From: Acidobacteriota bacterium
GTDB lineage: Bacteria; Acidobacteriota; Terriglobia; Terriglobales; SCQP01
Direction of reading: 5' to 3'
DNA length: 64,000 nt
Assembly (NCBI GenBank): GCA_021818955.1
Contig: JAKASR010000001.1
Coordinates: 186,001 to 250,000 of the forward strand
Below, piece after piece: positions 17,215 through 24,926 of this stretch; the first letter of the stretch is position 1; each line of letters starts with the position of its first letter. The notes beneath the pieces are model-generated. The model worked only from the letters and a program-made list of their open reading frames with translations, searched no databases and was not told the DNA's origin. The translations under genes were made by a program, and so were the position numbers.

Positions 17215-18810
17215 TTAGAAGGTCGGGCCGAGGGTCAGGAACCAGCGATGGCCCTCGTGGGGGGTGAGGCCGAAGAAGAGCTTAAAGAGGGTCTTTCTGC
17301 GGCCATCGTTGAACAGCAGGCCCGCGCCCCAGGTGGTGCGCAGGTTGGAGCGGGTCAACTCGGAGCGGACATCGTAAACCTGTCCGAGATCGCCGAACAG
17401 GAAGGCGCCAAAGCCGGTGTCGAAGTAGTGGCGATATTCCAGGCTGCCGGCGACGGCGTTGAGGCCGTAGAAGCGGTAGGGGCGATAGCCGCGCAGGATC
17501 GAACTATCGCCGAGCCGCGCCAGCCGAAAGAAGGGAACCTGTTCGCCGGGTTTGGCAATATTCCAGATGCTCAGAACGCGGCCCGCTAAAACATTGCCAT
17601 AGGGCGTGAGAGGGAGATAGGCGCGCGCCTCGCCCTGATAATGCCAATACCCAAAATGGCTGTGGCCGGCGCCATAATTGTCGGAAGCCGAGAGGCGGAG
17701 GAAGACGCCGCGGTGGGGGTTGCGCGGATAATCGCGGGTGTCGAATTGGAGAAAGGCGAAGGTAGAGAACAGATTGGCGCCGCGCGCCAGGCCGGGCACC
17801 TGAGCGGGAGAGAAAGTGGTTTGGGCATTGGCGTAGCCGCTTTCCTGGCCGCCAAAGACGCGGTTGCCGGAATAATCTTCGCCGACGCCGGCGCGCAGGG
17901 CGCGGGCGGGCCGGATGCCGAAGGTCAGCGCCAGGGCGCGTTCCTGCAGGTCGTACATGGTGCGCTGCGCGGGGCTGAGCGGCCCCAGGCCGAAGAAATC
18001 TTCATTGGGACTGACGCGGTAGCGCCCGGTCAGATCGAGGCTGAAGGTGCGCATGTCGCCGCCGGTGGGATCGAAGCGAAAGCCGAGGGTGGATAGGAAG
18101 TAGGCCTCGGTGGTGACTTGCAGGCTGCCATGCAGTTGCAGCAGATTGACGGGGCCGGAGGGGGTAACAAAGGCGAGGCCGGGGCCGAAGCCGGAGCCGT
18201 CGCCCAGCCCGCCCCAGAGGCCGCGCACCAGCGATTTGCGGCTCCAGAGCACGATGCCGCGGTCTTGCAGACTATCCAGAATCGTTTGCGGATTGGCGTT
18301 GGCCATGACCAGGGTGGCCTGTCCGCGCTGGAGCAGGCAGACCAGGGTGGTCATGCGCCGTCCATGAGGGCGGGCGTAAACCCAGGATTCGCGGTTGCCA
18401 TAGCGCGAAGTGCGATGGGCGACGAACTGCCAAGGCGGGGGAAGCGCGGCCTGGAGAGCGGCGTTGACGCGCGCGCGCGCGGCGGGCGAAGGCTCGCCCT
18501 TAAGATCGAACAGCGCCAGATGGATGCGCCTGGGGCCGGACAGGTCGGCGCCGCGCAGGAACACCTGCGAAGCTCCCAGCAGGCGGCGATGCCGGGGAGG
18601 GCGGCGCAGCGCCAACGACAAATGATGCACGACCTGCGCGAATGCAGCGCCATGATGAGCGGCGTCCGGGCCCGCCGCCGCCCAAGCCGGCGGCGCCGAG
18701 GCAGCCAACGCCAGCCCCAGGAGGAGGGCAACCGCGCGCACCTTTTCTCCGACCCGAGGGGAAATTCCGATCGCCGCGGGGCGCAGGCACAGCGCCGTAG
18801 AGTTGTTCAT
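17215..18810 (-). CDS. BamA/TamA-like outer-membrane beta-barrel protein
   Basis: The 531-residue protein has a signal peptide (residues about 24-46, ending PAWAAA). A soluble N-terminal domain of about 150 residues follows, and then a C-terminal part typical of Omp85 surface-antigen barrels: alternating aromatic strands, RLGDSSILRGYRPYRF (the conserved RG motif) and a terminal phenylalanine. No clear POTRA repeats are visible. The N-terminal domain resembles the DUF4252 protein encoded just upstream, which overlaps this gene by 4 bp (ATGA). Assembly or secretion at the outer membrane is inferred. The unusual length before the signal peptide suggests the true start may be internal. Confidence 0.82.
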   Translation of the reverse strand: MNNSTALCLRPAAIGISPRVGEKVRAVALLLGLALAASAPPAWAAAGPDAAHHGAAFAQVVHHLSLALRRPPRHRRLLGASQVFLRGADLSGPRRIHLALFDLKGEPSPAARARVNAALQAALPPPWQFVAHRTSRYGNRESWVYARPHGRRMTTLVCLLQRGQATLVMANANPQTILDSLQDRGIVLWSRKSLVRGLWGGLGDGSGFGPGLAFVTPSGPVNLLQLHGSLQVTTEAYFLSTLGFRFDPTGGDMRTFSLDLTGRYRVSPNEDFFGLGPLSPAQRTMYDLQERALALTFGIRPARALRAGVGEDYSGNRVFGGQESGYANAQTTFSPAQVPGLARGANLFSTFAFLQFDTRDYPRNPHRGVFLRLSASDNYGAGHSHFGYWHYQGEARAYLPLTPYGNVLAGRVLSIWNIAKPGEQVPFFRLARLGDSSILRGYRPYRFYGLNAVAGSLEYRHYFDTGFGAFLFGDLGQVYDVRSELTRSNLRTTWGAGLLFNDGRRKTLFKLFFGLTPHEGHRWFLTLGPTF

Positions 18811-19406
18811 GGTTGTCTCCTGCCGGCTTTAACGGCGGCGCGGCCGACGGCGCCGAATTTTTTGGCGGCATGCACGTGCGGGATGCCAAAATGCCCGCCC
18901 AGGCGGCTAAGCTCGGCGGGATCGATCGGGCCCACCAGATTCACGACTCGAAGTTCCCGCGGGTAGGCGGCGATGATGGCCATGCCGGCGACGCCTTTGG
19001 CGGTGGACATCACATAGATATCCACATTTTTACGATCGCGGCGGCTGTGGACGCTGAGGATATGCGCCCATCCCGGCGCCCGCAACTGGCGGCGGATGGG
19101 GGCGAGATCATGGGCCGAATACTGGCCTTTTCCAGCGAAGCGGAAGCTTTTGACGTAGACGCCCTGGAGCTGCGCCAGCACCCGGCGGGCGCGGGCATCG
19201 CGCTCCCGGGCGGACAGCATGCGAATGCCCAATTGCAGCATGGGACCGTCGAGCATGACATGACTGACTTCGGCCGCCCGGCGGGCGAGGCCGCCGAAGC
19301 GGAGCTGGATGCGGGCCGGCTGCGGGGCGGGGTTTGACTGGGCCGCCAAGGCGCCGGCCAGGGCGGCGGCCGCGATAAAGGCTGAGAAGCAACGCGCCGT
19401 CTTCAT
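18807..19406 (-). CDS. DUF4252 domain protein, secreted
   Basis: The protein has 199 residues with a signal peptide ending near ALAAQS. The body shows the DUF4252 pattern: LQGVYVKSFRFAGKGQYSAHDL, a PGWAHILSVHSRRDRKNVDIYV strand pair, and the C-terminal IIAAYPRELRVVNLVGPIDPAELSRLGGHFGIP. Its function is not known. It is the third gene of a sigma-factor operon, 3 bp after the membrane protein gene, and overlaps the barrel gene by ATGA. In Acidobacteria and Bacteroidota such proteins often sit beside ECF sigma factors. Confidence 0.85.
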   Translation of the reverse strand: MKTARCFSAFIAAAALAGALAAQSNPAPQPARIQLRFGGLARRAAEVSHVMLDGPMLQLGIRMLSARERDARARRVLAQLQGVYVKSFRFAGKGQYSAHDLAPIRRQLRAPGWAHILSVHSRRDRKNVDIYVMSTAKGVAGMAIIAAYPRELRVVNLVGPIDPAELSRLGGHFGIPHVHAAKKFGAVGRAAVKAGRRQP

Positions 19407-19408
19407 AA

Positions 19409-19846
19409 CTAATTCGCTCCCTTGGGGACGCGGGCCGGGACGGCCACAGCGGGCGGCGCGCCGGGCGATTCGGTCAGGTCCCGATGGGCCTTGGCCGCCG
19501 CCCAGCCGAGCTCACGGGTGGTGATTTGCAAGGCATAAAGCAGGCGGGCTTGCGCCACTTGCGCGCGCCGGGTTTCGAGGCGATGGCGGCGCACCACCGC
19601 GAGGGCGAGAAAGGCACAGAACACGACCAGCGCGGAACAGAAACTGAGCAAGGAGGCGTGGCGGCGCAGTCCATGGCCTTTCGGTTGCGGCGGATGCGCG
19701 GCGGCAGCCTGCTGGCGGGCGCGCGCGAGAATGCGCGCGGTCAGCGCGTCAGGCGGGTCTTCGCGGGCGTAGTGTTCGCGCAGGCGGTTTTCCAATTCGG
19801 CATCAGCGTCCGGGTTATTTTTATCGGGTTGAAATTGGTCTAGCAT
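19409..19846 (-). CDS. Small membrane protein, possible anti-sigma factor
   Basis: The 145-residue protein has a charged cytoplasmic N-terminal half (LENRLREHYAREDPPDALTARILARARQQ) and one transmembrane helix at about residues 64-85. A short outer part with helix-forming residues follows. No HxxxCxxC zinc anti-sigma motif is present. The start at 19846 overlaps the sigma-factor stop by a few bases, which favours translational coupling. Position and topology suggest that it binds the sigma factor; this is inference from context only. Confidence 0.7.
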   Translation of the reverse strand: MLDQFQPDKNNPDADAELENRLREHYAREDPPDALTARILARARQQAAAAHPPQPKGHGLRRHASLLSFCSALVVFCAFLALAVVRRHRLETRRAQVAQARLLYALQITTRELGWAAAKAHRDLTESPGAPPAVAVPARVPKGAN

Positions 19847-20466
19847 GAATGCTCCAGATTCGCGGGCACGACTTCCGGCCGGGCGGAGACACACGCATGC
19901 AAGTTGCCCTCGGGCTTGGGTTGGGCGCCGGCGCCGGGGCGGGTTTGCGGCTGGCGCGGGCCGGAAGCGGGCGGGGGCGCGAGGCGCAGTTTCAAATGCG
20001 TCAAGGCGTGGCGGAGCTTTTGGCGAACGGCGTACTCGGTGATGCCGAGCACGCGGCCGATCTCGGCCGGATCCAGATCCTGCTGATAGCGGAGCACGAG
20101 CGCGACGCGCGCCAGCGGCGGCAGAGCGCGGAGGAGCCGATCGAGGCGGGCGGCCAGCAAGGGATCGCGCCGCGGCAGGGCGGCGACCTCGGCGGCGGGC
20201 TCATCGATTGCGTCCAGCAGCAGCCAGCGGCGCAAGCGGCGGCGGCGGAGCTGGTCAATGCAGCGGCGCGCGGCAACGCGGCGCAGCCAATGCAGCAGGT
20301 GCGCCTCGGACTCGATGCGGGCGGCGTGCTGGAAAAGCGCCAGGAACACATCCTGGGTGATTTCTTCGGCGAGCGAGCGATCGCGGAGCACATGCAGCGC
20401 CAGGCTGAAGACCATGCGGCGGTGCTCGATGACTACCTGCTCGAATTGCTCCGTATCCATGCGCAT
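19840..20466 (-). CDS. ECF sigma factor
   Basis: Region 2 is at about residues 8-80 (VFSLALHVLRDRSLAEEITQDVFLALFQH, then HLLHWLRRVAARRCIDQLRR). Region 4 follows (LPPLARVALVLRYQQDLDPAEIGRVLGITEYAVRQKLRHALTHLK). Beyond region 4 is a proline-rich tail of about 45 residues not usual for the family. ATG codons at 20466 and 20460 and a GTG at 20481 are possible starts. It is the first gene of an operon with a membrane protein, a DUF4252 protein and an outer-membrane barrel, and probably directs transcription of that operon. Confidence 0.9.
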   Translation of the reverse strand: MRMDTEQFEQVVIEHRRMVFSLALHVLRDRSLAEEITQDVFLALFQHAARIESEAHLLHWLRRVAARRCIDQLRRRRLRRWLLLDAIDEPAAEVAALPRRDPLLAARLDRLLRALPPLARVALVLRYQQDLDPAEIGRVLGITEYAVRQKLRHALTHLKLRLAPPPASGPRQPQTRPGAGAQPKPEGNLHACVSARPEVVPANLEHSC

Positions 20467-20573
20467 GCGGCAGCTATACACCCCGGCTTTTGCCGGTTCT
20501 ATAAAGGAATACGCGCCGGAAGGGCGGAATTTACAAATTTATTTAAGGGGCGCGACTGCGTTCGCGCGGCGCA

Positions 20574-21312
20574 AAAAGCGCAGAGCGCAAAGCGCAGAGC
20601 GCAGAGCACAGAGCACAAAGCACAAAGCTCAGAATTTGCCTGGGCGCACCACCCCGCAAAGCGGGGCGGATGCTTTCTACGGAAGGAAAAGCAGAAAGCG
20701 CAGAGCACAGAGCGCAGAGCGCAGAGCGCAGAGCGCAAAGCGCGGGGCGCAGAGCGCAAAGCGCAGGGCGCAGAGCGCAAAGCGCAGAGCGCAGGGCGCA
20801 GAGCGCAGAGCGCAGAGCGCAAAGCACAGAGCACAGAGCACAAAGCACAAAGCTCAGAATTTGCCTGGGCGCACCGCCCCGCAAAGCGGGGCGGATGCTT
20901 TCTACGGAAGGAAATAAACTGAAAGCGCGAGCGCAAAGCGCGAGCGCAAAGCGCAGAGCGCAGGGCGCAGAGCGCAGGGCGCAGAGCGCAGAGCGCAGGG
21001 CGCAGAGCGCAAAGCACAGAGCACAAAGCACAAAGCTCAGAATTTGCCTGGGCGCACCACCCCGCAAAGCGGGGCGGATGCTTTCCACGGAAGGAAAAGC
21101 AGAAAGCGCAGGGCGCAGAGCGCAGAGCGCAGGGCGCAGAGCGCAGAGCGCAAAGCACAGAGCGCAAAGCACAGAGCACAAAGCACAAAGCTCAGAATTT
21201 GCCTGGGCGCACCACCCCGCAAAGCGGGGCGGATGCTTTCCACGGAAGGAAAAGCAGAAAGCGCAGGGCGCAGAGCGCAGAGCACAGAGCGCAGAGCGCA
21301 GAGCGCAAGGCA
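20574..21312. repeat. Heptad cluster C: CRCARAG arrays with four hairpin modules
   Basis: Five arrays of 7-bp units alternate with four modules at about 20631-20692, 20856-20914, 21039-21100 and 21194-21255. The hairpins read CACCCCGC/GCGGGGCG or CCGCCCCGC/GCGGGGCGG with loop AAA; flanks are as in clusters A and B, and all eight modules in the window point the same way. Units carry G variants (GGGCGCAG) not seen in cluster A. The cluster fills most of the gap upstream of the sigma-factor gene. Open frames spanning it encode only ALCALRS-like heptapeptide repeats and are not genes. 21313-21442 holds no recognisable feature. Confidence 0.85.
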
Positions 21313-21442
21313 AGAGTCATCCAGTGACAAGGCTCCGTGCGGCCACAGAAACCGCCAGCGAGGGCGGAGACTACGACTACCGGCAAAACGACGGGAGAAA
21401 CGGAAGCGGCCGGACGGATTGCAAACCTACGCGCGCGCGAAT

Positions 21443-21904
21443 GCGGCACGGCCGCTTTTACTTTTAGGCGCTGACGCTGTAGCAAAGATCCGGCCGAAAC
21501 CGGACGGATTGCTAATGATCATGGCTGCCGGGCATTGCCAGGCGCAATTGCTGCGGAATTGCCGGCGTGCTCGGTGCAATTGCTGCGGAATTGCCGGCGA
21601 GATCGGTGCAATTGCTGCGGAATTGCCGGCGTGCTTGGTGCAATTCCTGCGGAATTGCTTTACTTATCGTTCCCAGACGCGGGACCTAACCGGAACCCCG
21701 CGCGAACCCGGCCTGCGAGCATGGCTAGAGGCAATTTCTCTGAAATTGCCAATGCTAGAGGCAATTTCTCTGAAATTGAGCAGGCTGCAGGCAATTTCTC
21801 TGAAATTGAGCAGGCTGCAGGCAATTTCTTCGAAATTGATAAAGTTCAGGCAATTTCTTCGAAATTGCCAATGACGAAAATACTGTCCGACTCGGCCGTT
21901 AGCG
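21443..21904 (+). repeat. Composite palindromic element, copy 1 (full)
   Basis: The left end is GCGGCACGGCCGCTTTTAC and the right end CTCGGCCGTTAGCG. In between, in order, are a CCGG-rich hairpin, four 32-bp units starting GCAATT (21544, 21576, 21608, 21640) with a GCAATT/AATTGC palindrome, a GCGCGGG/CCCGCG hairpin region, and five about 30-bp units (starts 21731, 21761, 21791, 21821, 21850) with the palindrome CAATTTC/GAAATTG. The element ends 3 bp before the stop codon of the metallophosphoesterase gene. No protein-coding capacity is credible. Confidence 0.85.
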
Positions 21905-21906
21905 CA

Positions 21907-22746
21907 TCAGGCAACGGAGCCGGGGGGCTGGGCGGCGGGCTGGAGGGTGAGCAGGGCCAGTTCGGGCGGGCAGCCCCAGCGGAAGGGGACGATGACCTGG
22001 CCGAGTCCGCGGCTGATGTACATCTGGGTGGCCTGCATCTGGCGCCAGCCGTCGGGGGCCCAGCGATGATAGAGCTGGCGGGCGAAGCGGGGCCGGACTT
22101 GTCCGCCATGGGTATGGCCGGAAAGCACCAGGTCCACGCCGGCGCGGGCGGCGTCGGGCAGGGTGAGGGGATTATGCGCCAGCAGCAGGGTGAAATCGGC
22201 GTGGCCGAGGTTGGCGCCGAGGGCGCGGCGCAGGGAAGGACGCTGGCGGCGATCGTCGATGCCGGCGATGAGCAGGCGGCGTCCCGCGACCTGGCGCCAG
22301 ACGGCGCGGTTGCGGAGCACGCCGATGCCGTGGGCTTCGAGCTCGGCGGTGAGCGGCTCGGCGCCGGCGCGGAAGTCGTGATTGCCGAGCACGGCGAAGA
22401 CGCCCAAGCGCGCGCGCAGGCGTCCCACCATGGCGCTGACCGGAGCGATGAACTGCGGCGAAAGGGTGACAAAGTCGCCGGTGATGGCGATCAGGTCGGC
22501 TTCGAAATCCTGAGTAAGCGCGAGCACGCGCTGGAGGCGATGCGGGGTGTCGTAAAGGCCATAATGCAGGTCAGAAAGGTGGGCGATACGCAGCCCGGCA
22601 AGCTCGCGCGGCAGGGCGGGAAACTCCAGCTCGCGATGGGTAATCTGCGGATCGGCAATGCGGCGGCGGTGCGCGTGCACCCAGCGGTGGGCGCGCGGCA
22701 GGTAACGGCGGCGGGACTGGGGATGAAATAAAGATTGCATGTTCAT
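21907..22746 (-). CDS. Metallophosphoesterase (YkuE/YaeI-like)
   Basis: The 279-residue protein shows the calcineurin-type dinuclear metal motifs in order: HLSDLHYG, ITGDFVT, VLGNHDF, LLLAHNP and LVLSGHTHGGQ. A basic N-terminal stretch may associate with the membrane. This subfamily includes UDP-diacylglucosamine pyrophosphatase-like and YkuE enzymes; the substrate cannot be read from sequence. ATG at 22746 or 22740 could be the start. It is last in a minus-strand run with the inositol-phosphatase-like gene, 64 bp away. Confidence 0.9.
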   Translation of the reverse strand: MNMQSLFHPQSRRRYLPRAHRWVHAHRRRIADPQITHRELEFPALPRELAGLRIAHLSDLHYGLYDTPHRLQRVLALTQDFEADLIAITGDFVTLSPQFIAPVSAMVGRLRARLGVFAVLGNHDFRAGAEPLTAELEAHGIGVLRNRAVWRQVAGRRLLIAGIDDRRQRPSLRRALGANLGHADFTLLLAHNPLTLPDAARAGVDLVLSGHTHGGQVRPRFARQLYHRWAPDGWRQMQATQMYISRGLGQVIVPFRWGCPPELALLTLQPAAQPPGSVA

Positions 22747-22810
22747 GAACGGCGAAAAGCTAAAGCTTAAATCCATCTTCACATCAGCGGGCGATGGCAA
22801 GCCCCAAAAC

Positions 22811-23635
22811 TCACGGCTGCGCGGCGGCAAAGCGGGGTAGCGGGACATCGAACTCGCCGGCGAGCACCTGGGCGAACAGCGCCCGGATTTGGTCATGGAT
22901 GAGGCCATTGCTGGCCAGAATGGCAGGGCTTTGGAGCGAGAACGGTTCGCCCTGCAAATCGGTGATTTGGCCGCCGGCCTGATCGAGGATGCAAGCGCCG
23001 GCGGCCATGTCCCAGGGCTTGAGGCCGAATTCCCAAAAGCCCTCGAAACGGCCGCAGGCGGCATAGCAAAGGTCGAGAGCGGCGGCGCCGAGCCGGCGCA
23101 CGCCGTGGCTGCGCAAGGTGGCGGCGTAATAAAAGAGGATATTGGGGCTGGAGGAGCGCTGCCGGGTGGGAAAGCCGGTGCCGAGCAGGCTCTCGCCCAA
23201 GCGGGGAACGGGCGAGACCTGAATGGGGCGTCCATTGAGGCTGGCGCCGCAGCCCTGTTCCGCGGTGAACAACTCATCGCGCGCGGGGTTGTACACCACG
23301 CCGGCGATGCGCCGGCCGTCGCATTCCAGACCCAGGGAGACGGCAAACTGCGGCAGGCCATGCGCGAAGTTGGTGGTGCCATCGAGCGGATCCACATACC
23401 ACCGGTAAGCGGAGCCGGAAGCGTGTTGGCTGCCTTCCTCGGCGATCAAATCGTGCTGGGGAAAGGCGGCGCGCAGGCGTTCGACAATCAAAGCTTCGGA
23501 TTCGCGATCGGCGGCAGTGACCAGATCAACGCCGCCTTTGTATTCGATGCGCACGCGGCCGAAATGACGCATGAGGACGGCGCCAGCGGCGCGCGCGATC
23601 TCGGCGGCGGGGGGGATGAAAACGGGCTGGGTCAT
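22811..23635 (-). CDS. Inositol monophosphatase family protein
   Basis: The 274-residue protein has the three lithium-sensitive phosphatase motifs: E66-E67 in AEEGS, DPLDGTTNF (D82, D85) and WDMAAG near residue 206. They bind Mg2+ and the phosphate of inositol-1-phosphate, histidinol phosphate, PAP or a similar substrate. The start at 23635 overlaps the moaE stop (ATGA), so translation is coupled. PAP phosphatase activity would suit the sulfotransferase elsewhere in the window, but this is speculation. Confidence 0.9.
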   Translation of the reverse strand: MTQPVFIPPAAEIARAAGAVLMRHFGRVRIEYKGGVDLVTAADRESEALIVERLRAAFPQHDLIAEEGSQHASGSAYRWYVDPLDGTTNFAHGLPQFAVSLGLECDGRRIAGVVYNPARDELFTAEQGCGASLNGRPIQVSPVPRLGESLLGTGFPTRQRSSSPNILFYYAATLRSHGVRRLGAAALDLCYAACGRFEGFWEFGLKPWDMAAGACILDQAGGQITDLQGEPFSLQSPAILASNGLIHDQIRALFAQVLAGEFDVPLPRFAAAQP

Positions 23636-24132
23636 AAGGGAACGATGGGCGGGCGAGCGGAGGGCAGGGGCATGCTGGGGCGATCCGGGGGCTCGGCGGC
23701 GGCATCGTTGGCCAGCCAATCGGCGCCGCCTGCGGCGAAAAACTCCTTTTTCCAGATGGCGGCGCCGCGCTTGAGCGCATCGATGAGGAAGGCGCAGGCG
23801 GCAAGCGCGGGAGCGCGATGCTCGGCGGCGACGGCCACCAGCACGCTGGCTTCGCCCAGTTCGACGCGTCCGAGACGATGCTGCAAGCCCACGCCATGCA
23901 CTTCCGGCCAGCGGCGGCGGCAGGCATCGGCGAGCGAGGCCATCTGGCGCAGCGCCAGCGGCTCGTAGGCTTCGTATTCCAGGTAGCGCACGGCGCGGCC
24001 CTGATTGCGCTCGCGGGCGAGGCCGGCGAAGCCGGCGAGGGCGCCGTCCGCCCGGGTGGCGATGCGCGCGGCGAGGATGGAAGACTCCAGACGCGCGCGC
24101 GTCAGCTCGACAACCGTAGGCCAATGGGACAT
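23632..24132 (-). CDS. moaE: Molybdopterin synthase catalytic subunit MoaE
   Basis: The protein of 166 residues begins at MSHWPTVVELTRARL. The active-site region HRLGRVELGEASVLVAVAAEHR and the WKKEFF motif with the catalytic lysines are intact, as is RYLEYEAYEPLALRQM. MoaE transfers sulfur from MoaD thiocarboxylate to cPMP in molybdenum cofactor synthesis. A Pro/Ser-rich tail of about 30 residues extends beyond the conserved core. It follows moaD after about 110 bp. Confidence 0.93.
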   Translation of the reverse strand: MSHWPTVVELTRARLESSILAARIATRADGALAGFAGLARERNQGRAVRYLEYEAYEPLALRQMASLADACRRRWPEVHGVGLQHRLGRVELGEASVLVAVAAEHRAPALAACAFLIDALKRGAAIWKKEFFAAGGADWLANDAAAEPPDRPSMPLPSARPPIVPL

Positions 24133-24243
24133 TGATTCCAGTTTAACAGGGGCGGAAGGCGCAAGGCGGCAACTCCATAGCCGCATTTGCGCTACCGGAA
24201 GCCAATGGATGGCTTGCTACCGAAAATCGAAATTTAAAACCGG

Positions 24244-24492
24244 TCAAGCGCCGCCGCTGACGGGAGGCAGCAAGCCGATTTCGTCGGCTTCGGCGAGGGG
24301 CGAATCTTCGGCGGCCGATTCCAGATTGCGCGAAAGGTGCAGGCGCGAACGCCAGGCGGAGAGCGCGGGCCAGCGCCGCTGGCATTCATCCAGGCAGTCG
24401 GCGATGCGCGCGCCGGAGGGCAACTCGAGCCAGTGCTCGCGCAGGCCGAGCGCTTCCGCCACGGGGCCAAAGAAGAGGACATGCACGCGCAT
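24244..24492 (-). CDS. moaD: MoaD-like sulfur carrier with C-terminal GGA
   Basis: The 82-residue ubiquitin-fold protein begins MRVHVLFFGPVAEALG and contains LELPSGARIADCLD and DEIGLLPPVSGG, matching MoaD. It supplies sulfur to MoaE. The coding sequence ends GGA-stop rather than GG-stop, so the diglycine that must be adenylated is not terminal unless the last alanine is removed. The start at 24492 is chosen because the open frame upstream runs into heptad repeat DNA. Confidence 0.87.
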   Translation of the reverse strand: MRVHVLFFGPVAEALGLREHWLELPSGARIADCLDECQRRWPALSAWRSRLHLSRNLESAAEDSPLAEADEIGLLPPVSGGA

Positions 24493-24536
24493 GCGAAAGA
24501 AGCTATCAGCTTTCCGCGCAAAGCACAAAGCGCAAA

Positions 24537-24874
24537 GCGGCACGGCCCATTTTTACTTTTAGGCGCTGACGCTTTCGCAAAGGTCCGGCCGAAACCGGAC
24601 GCTTGGCGAAAACTCAGGGCTGCCGGGCATTGCCGGGCGCAATTCCCGCGGAATTGCCGGCTTACCGGGCGCAATTCCCGCGGAATTGCTTTTCGTCGTT
24701 AATAGGCGCGGGACTTAACAGGGACCCCGCGCTTCGGCCTGCGGGCATGGCTTTAGGCAATTTCTCCGAAATTGATAATGCTAGAGGCAATTTCTCCGAA
24801 ATTGATAATGCTAGAGGCAATTTCTCCGAAATTGCCAATGACGAAACTACTGCCCGACTCGGCCGTTAACGCTT
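24537..24874 (+). repeat. Composite palindromic element, copy 2
   Basis: It has the same ends and order as copy 1 but fewer units: two 32-bp units (24639, 24671; GCAATTCCCGCGGAATTGC) and three 30-bp units (24757, 24787, 24817; GGCAATTTCTCCGAAATTG). The hairpin GTCCGG/CCGGAC lies near 24583-24600. The left end directly abuts a short CRCARAG array at about 24518-24537. It fills the gap between moaD and the methyltransferase gene. Confidence 0.85.
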
Positions 24875-24926
24875 ATGGCGCCAAAAGCTCGCGATCAAGC
24901 AGGCAGCCATCGCACCTGCGGCGATT

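Noticed and set aside
20543-21313. 256-codon minus-strand open frame in heptad cluster C
   Set aside because: It consists only of translated 7-bp repeats and module sequence, with no start context or non-repeat domain.
24493-24926. Possible molybdenum cofactor riboswitch near moaD
   Set aside because: The sequence there is heptad DNA and palindromic element copy 2; I could not recognise the conserved Moco riboswitch core.
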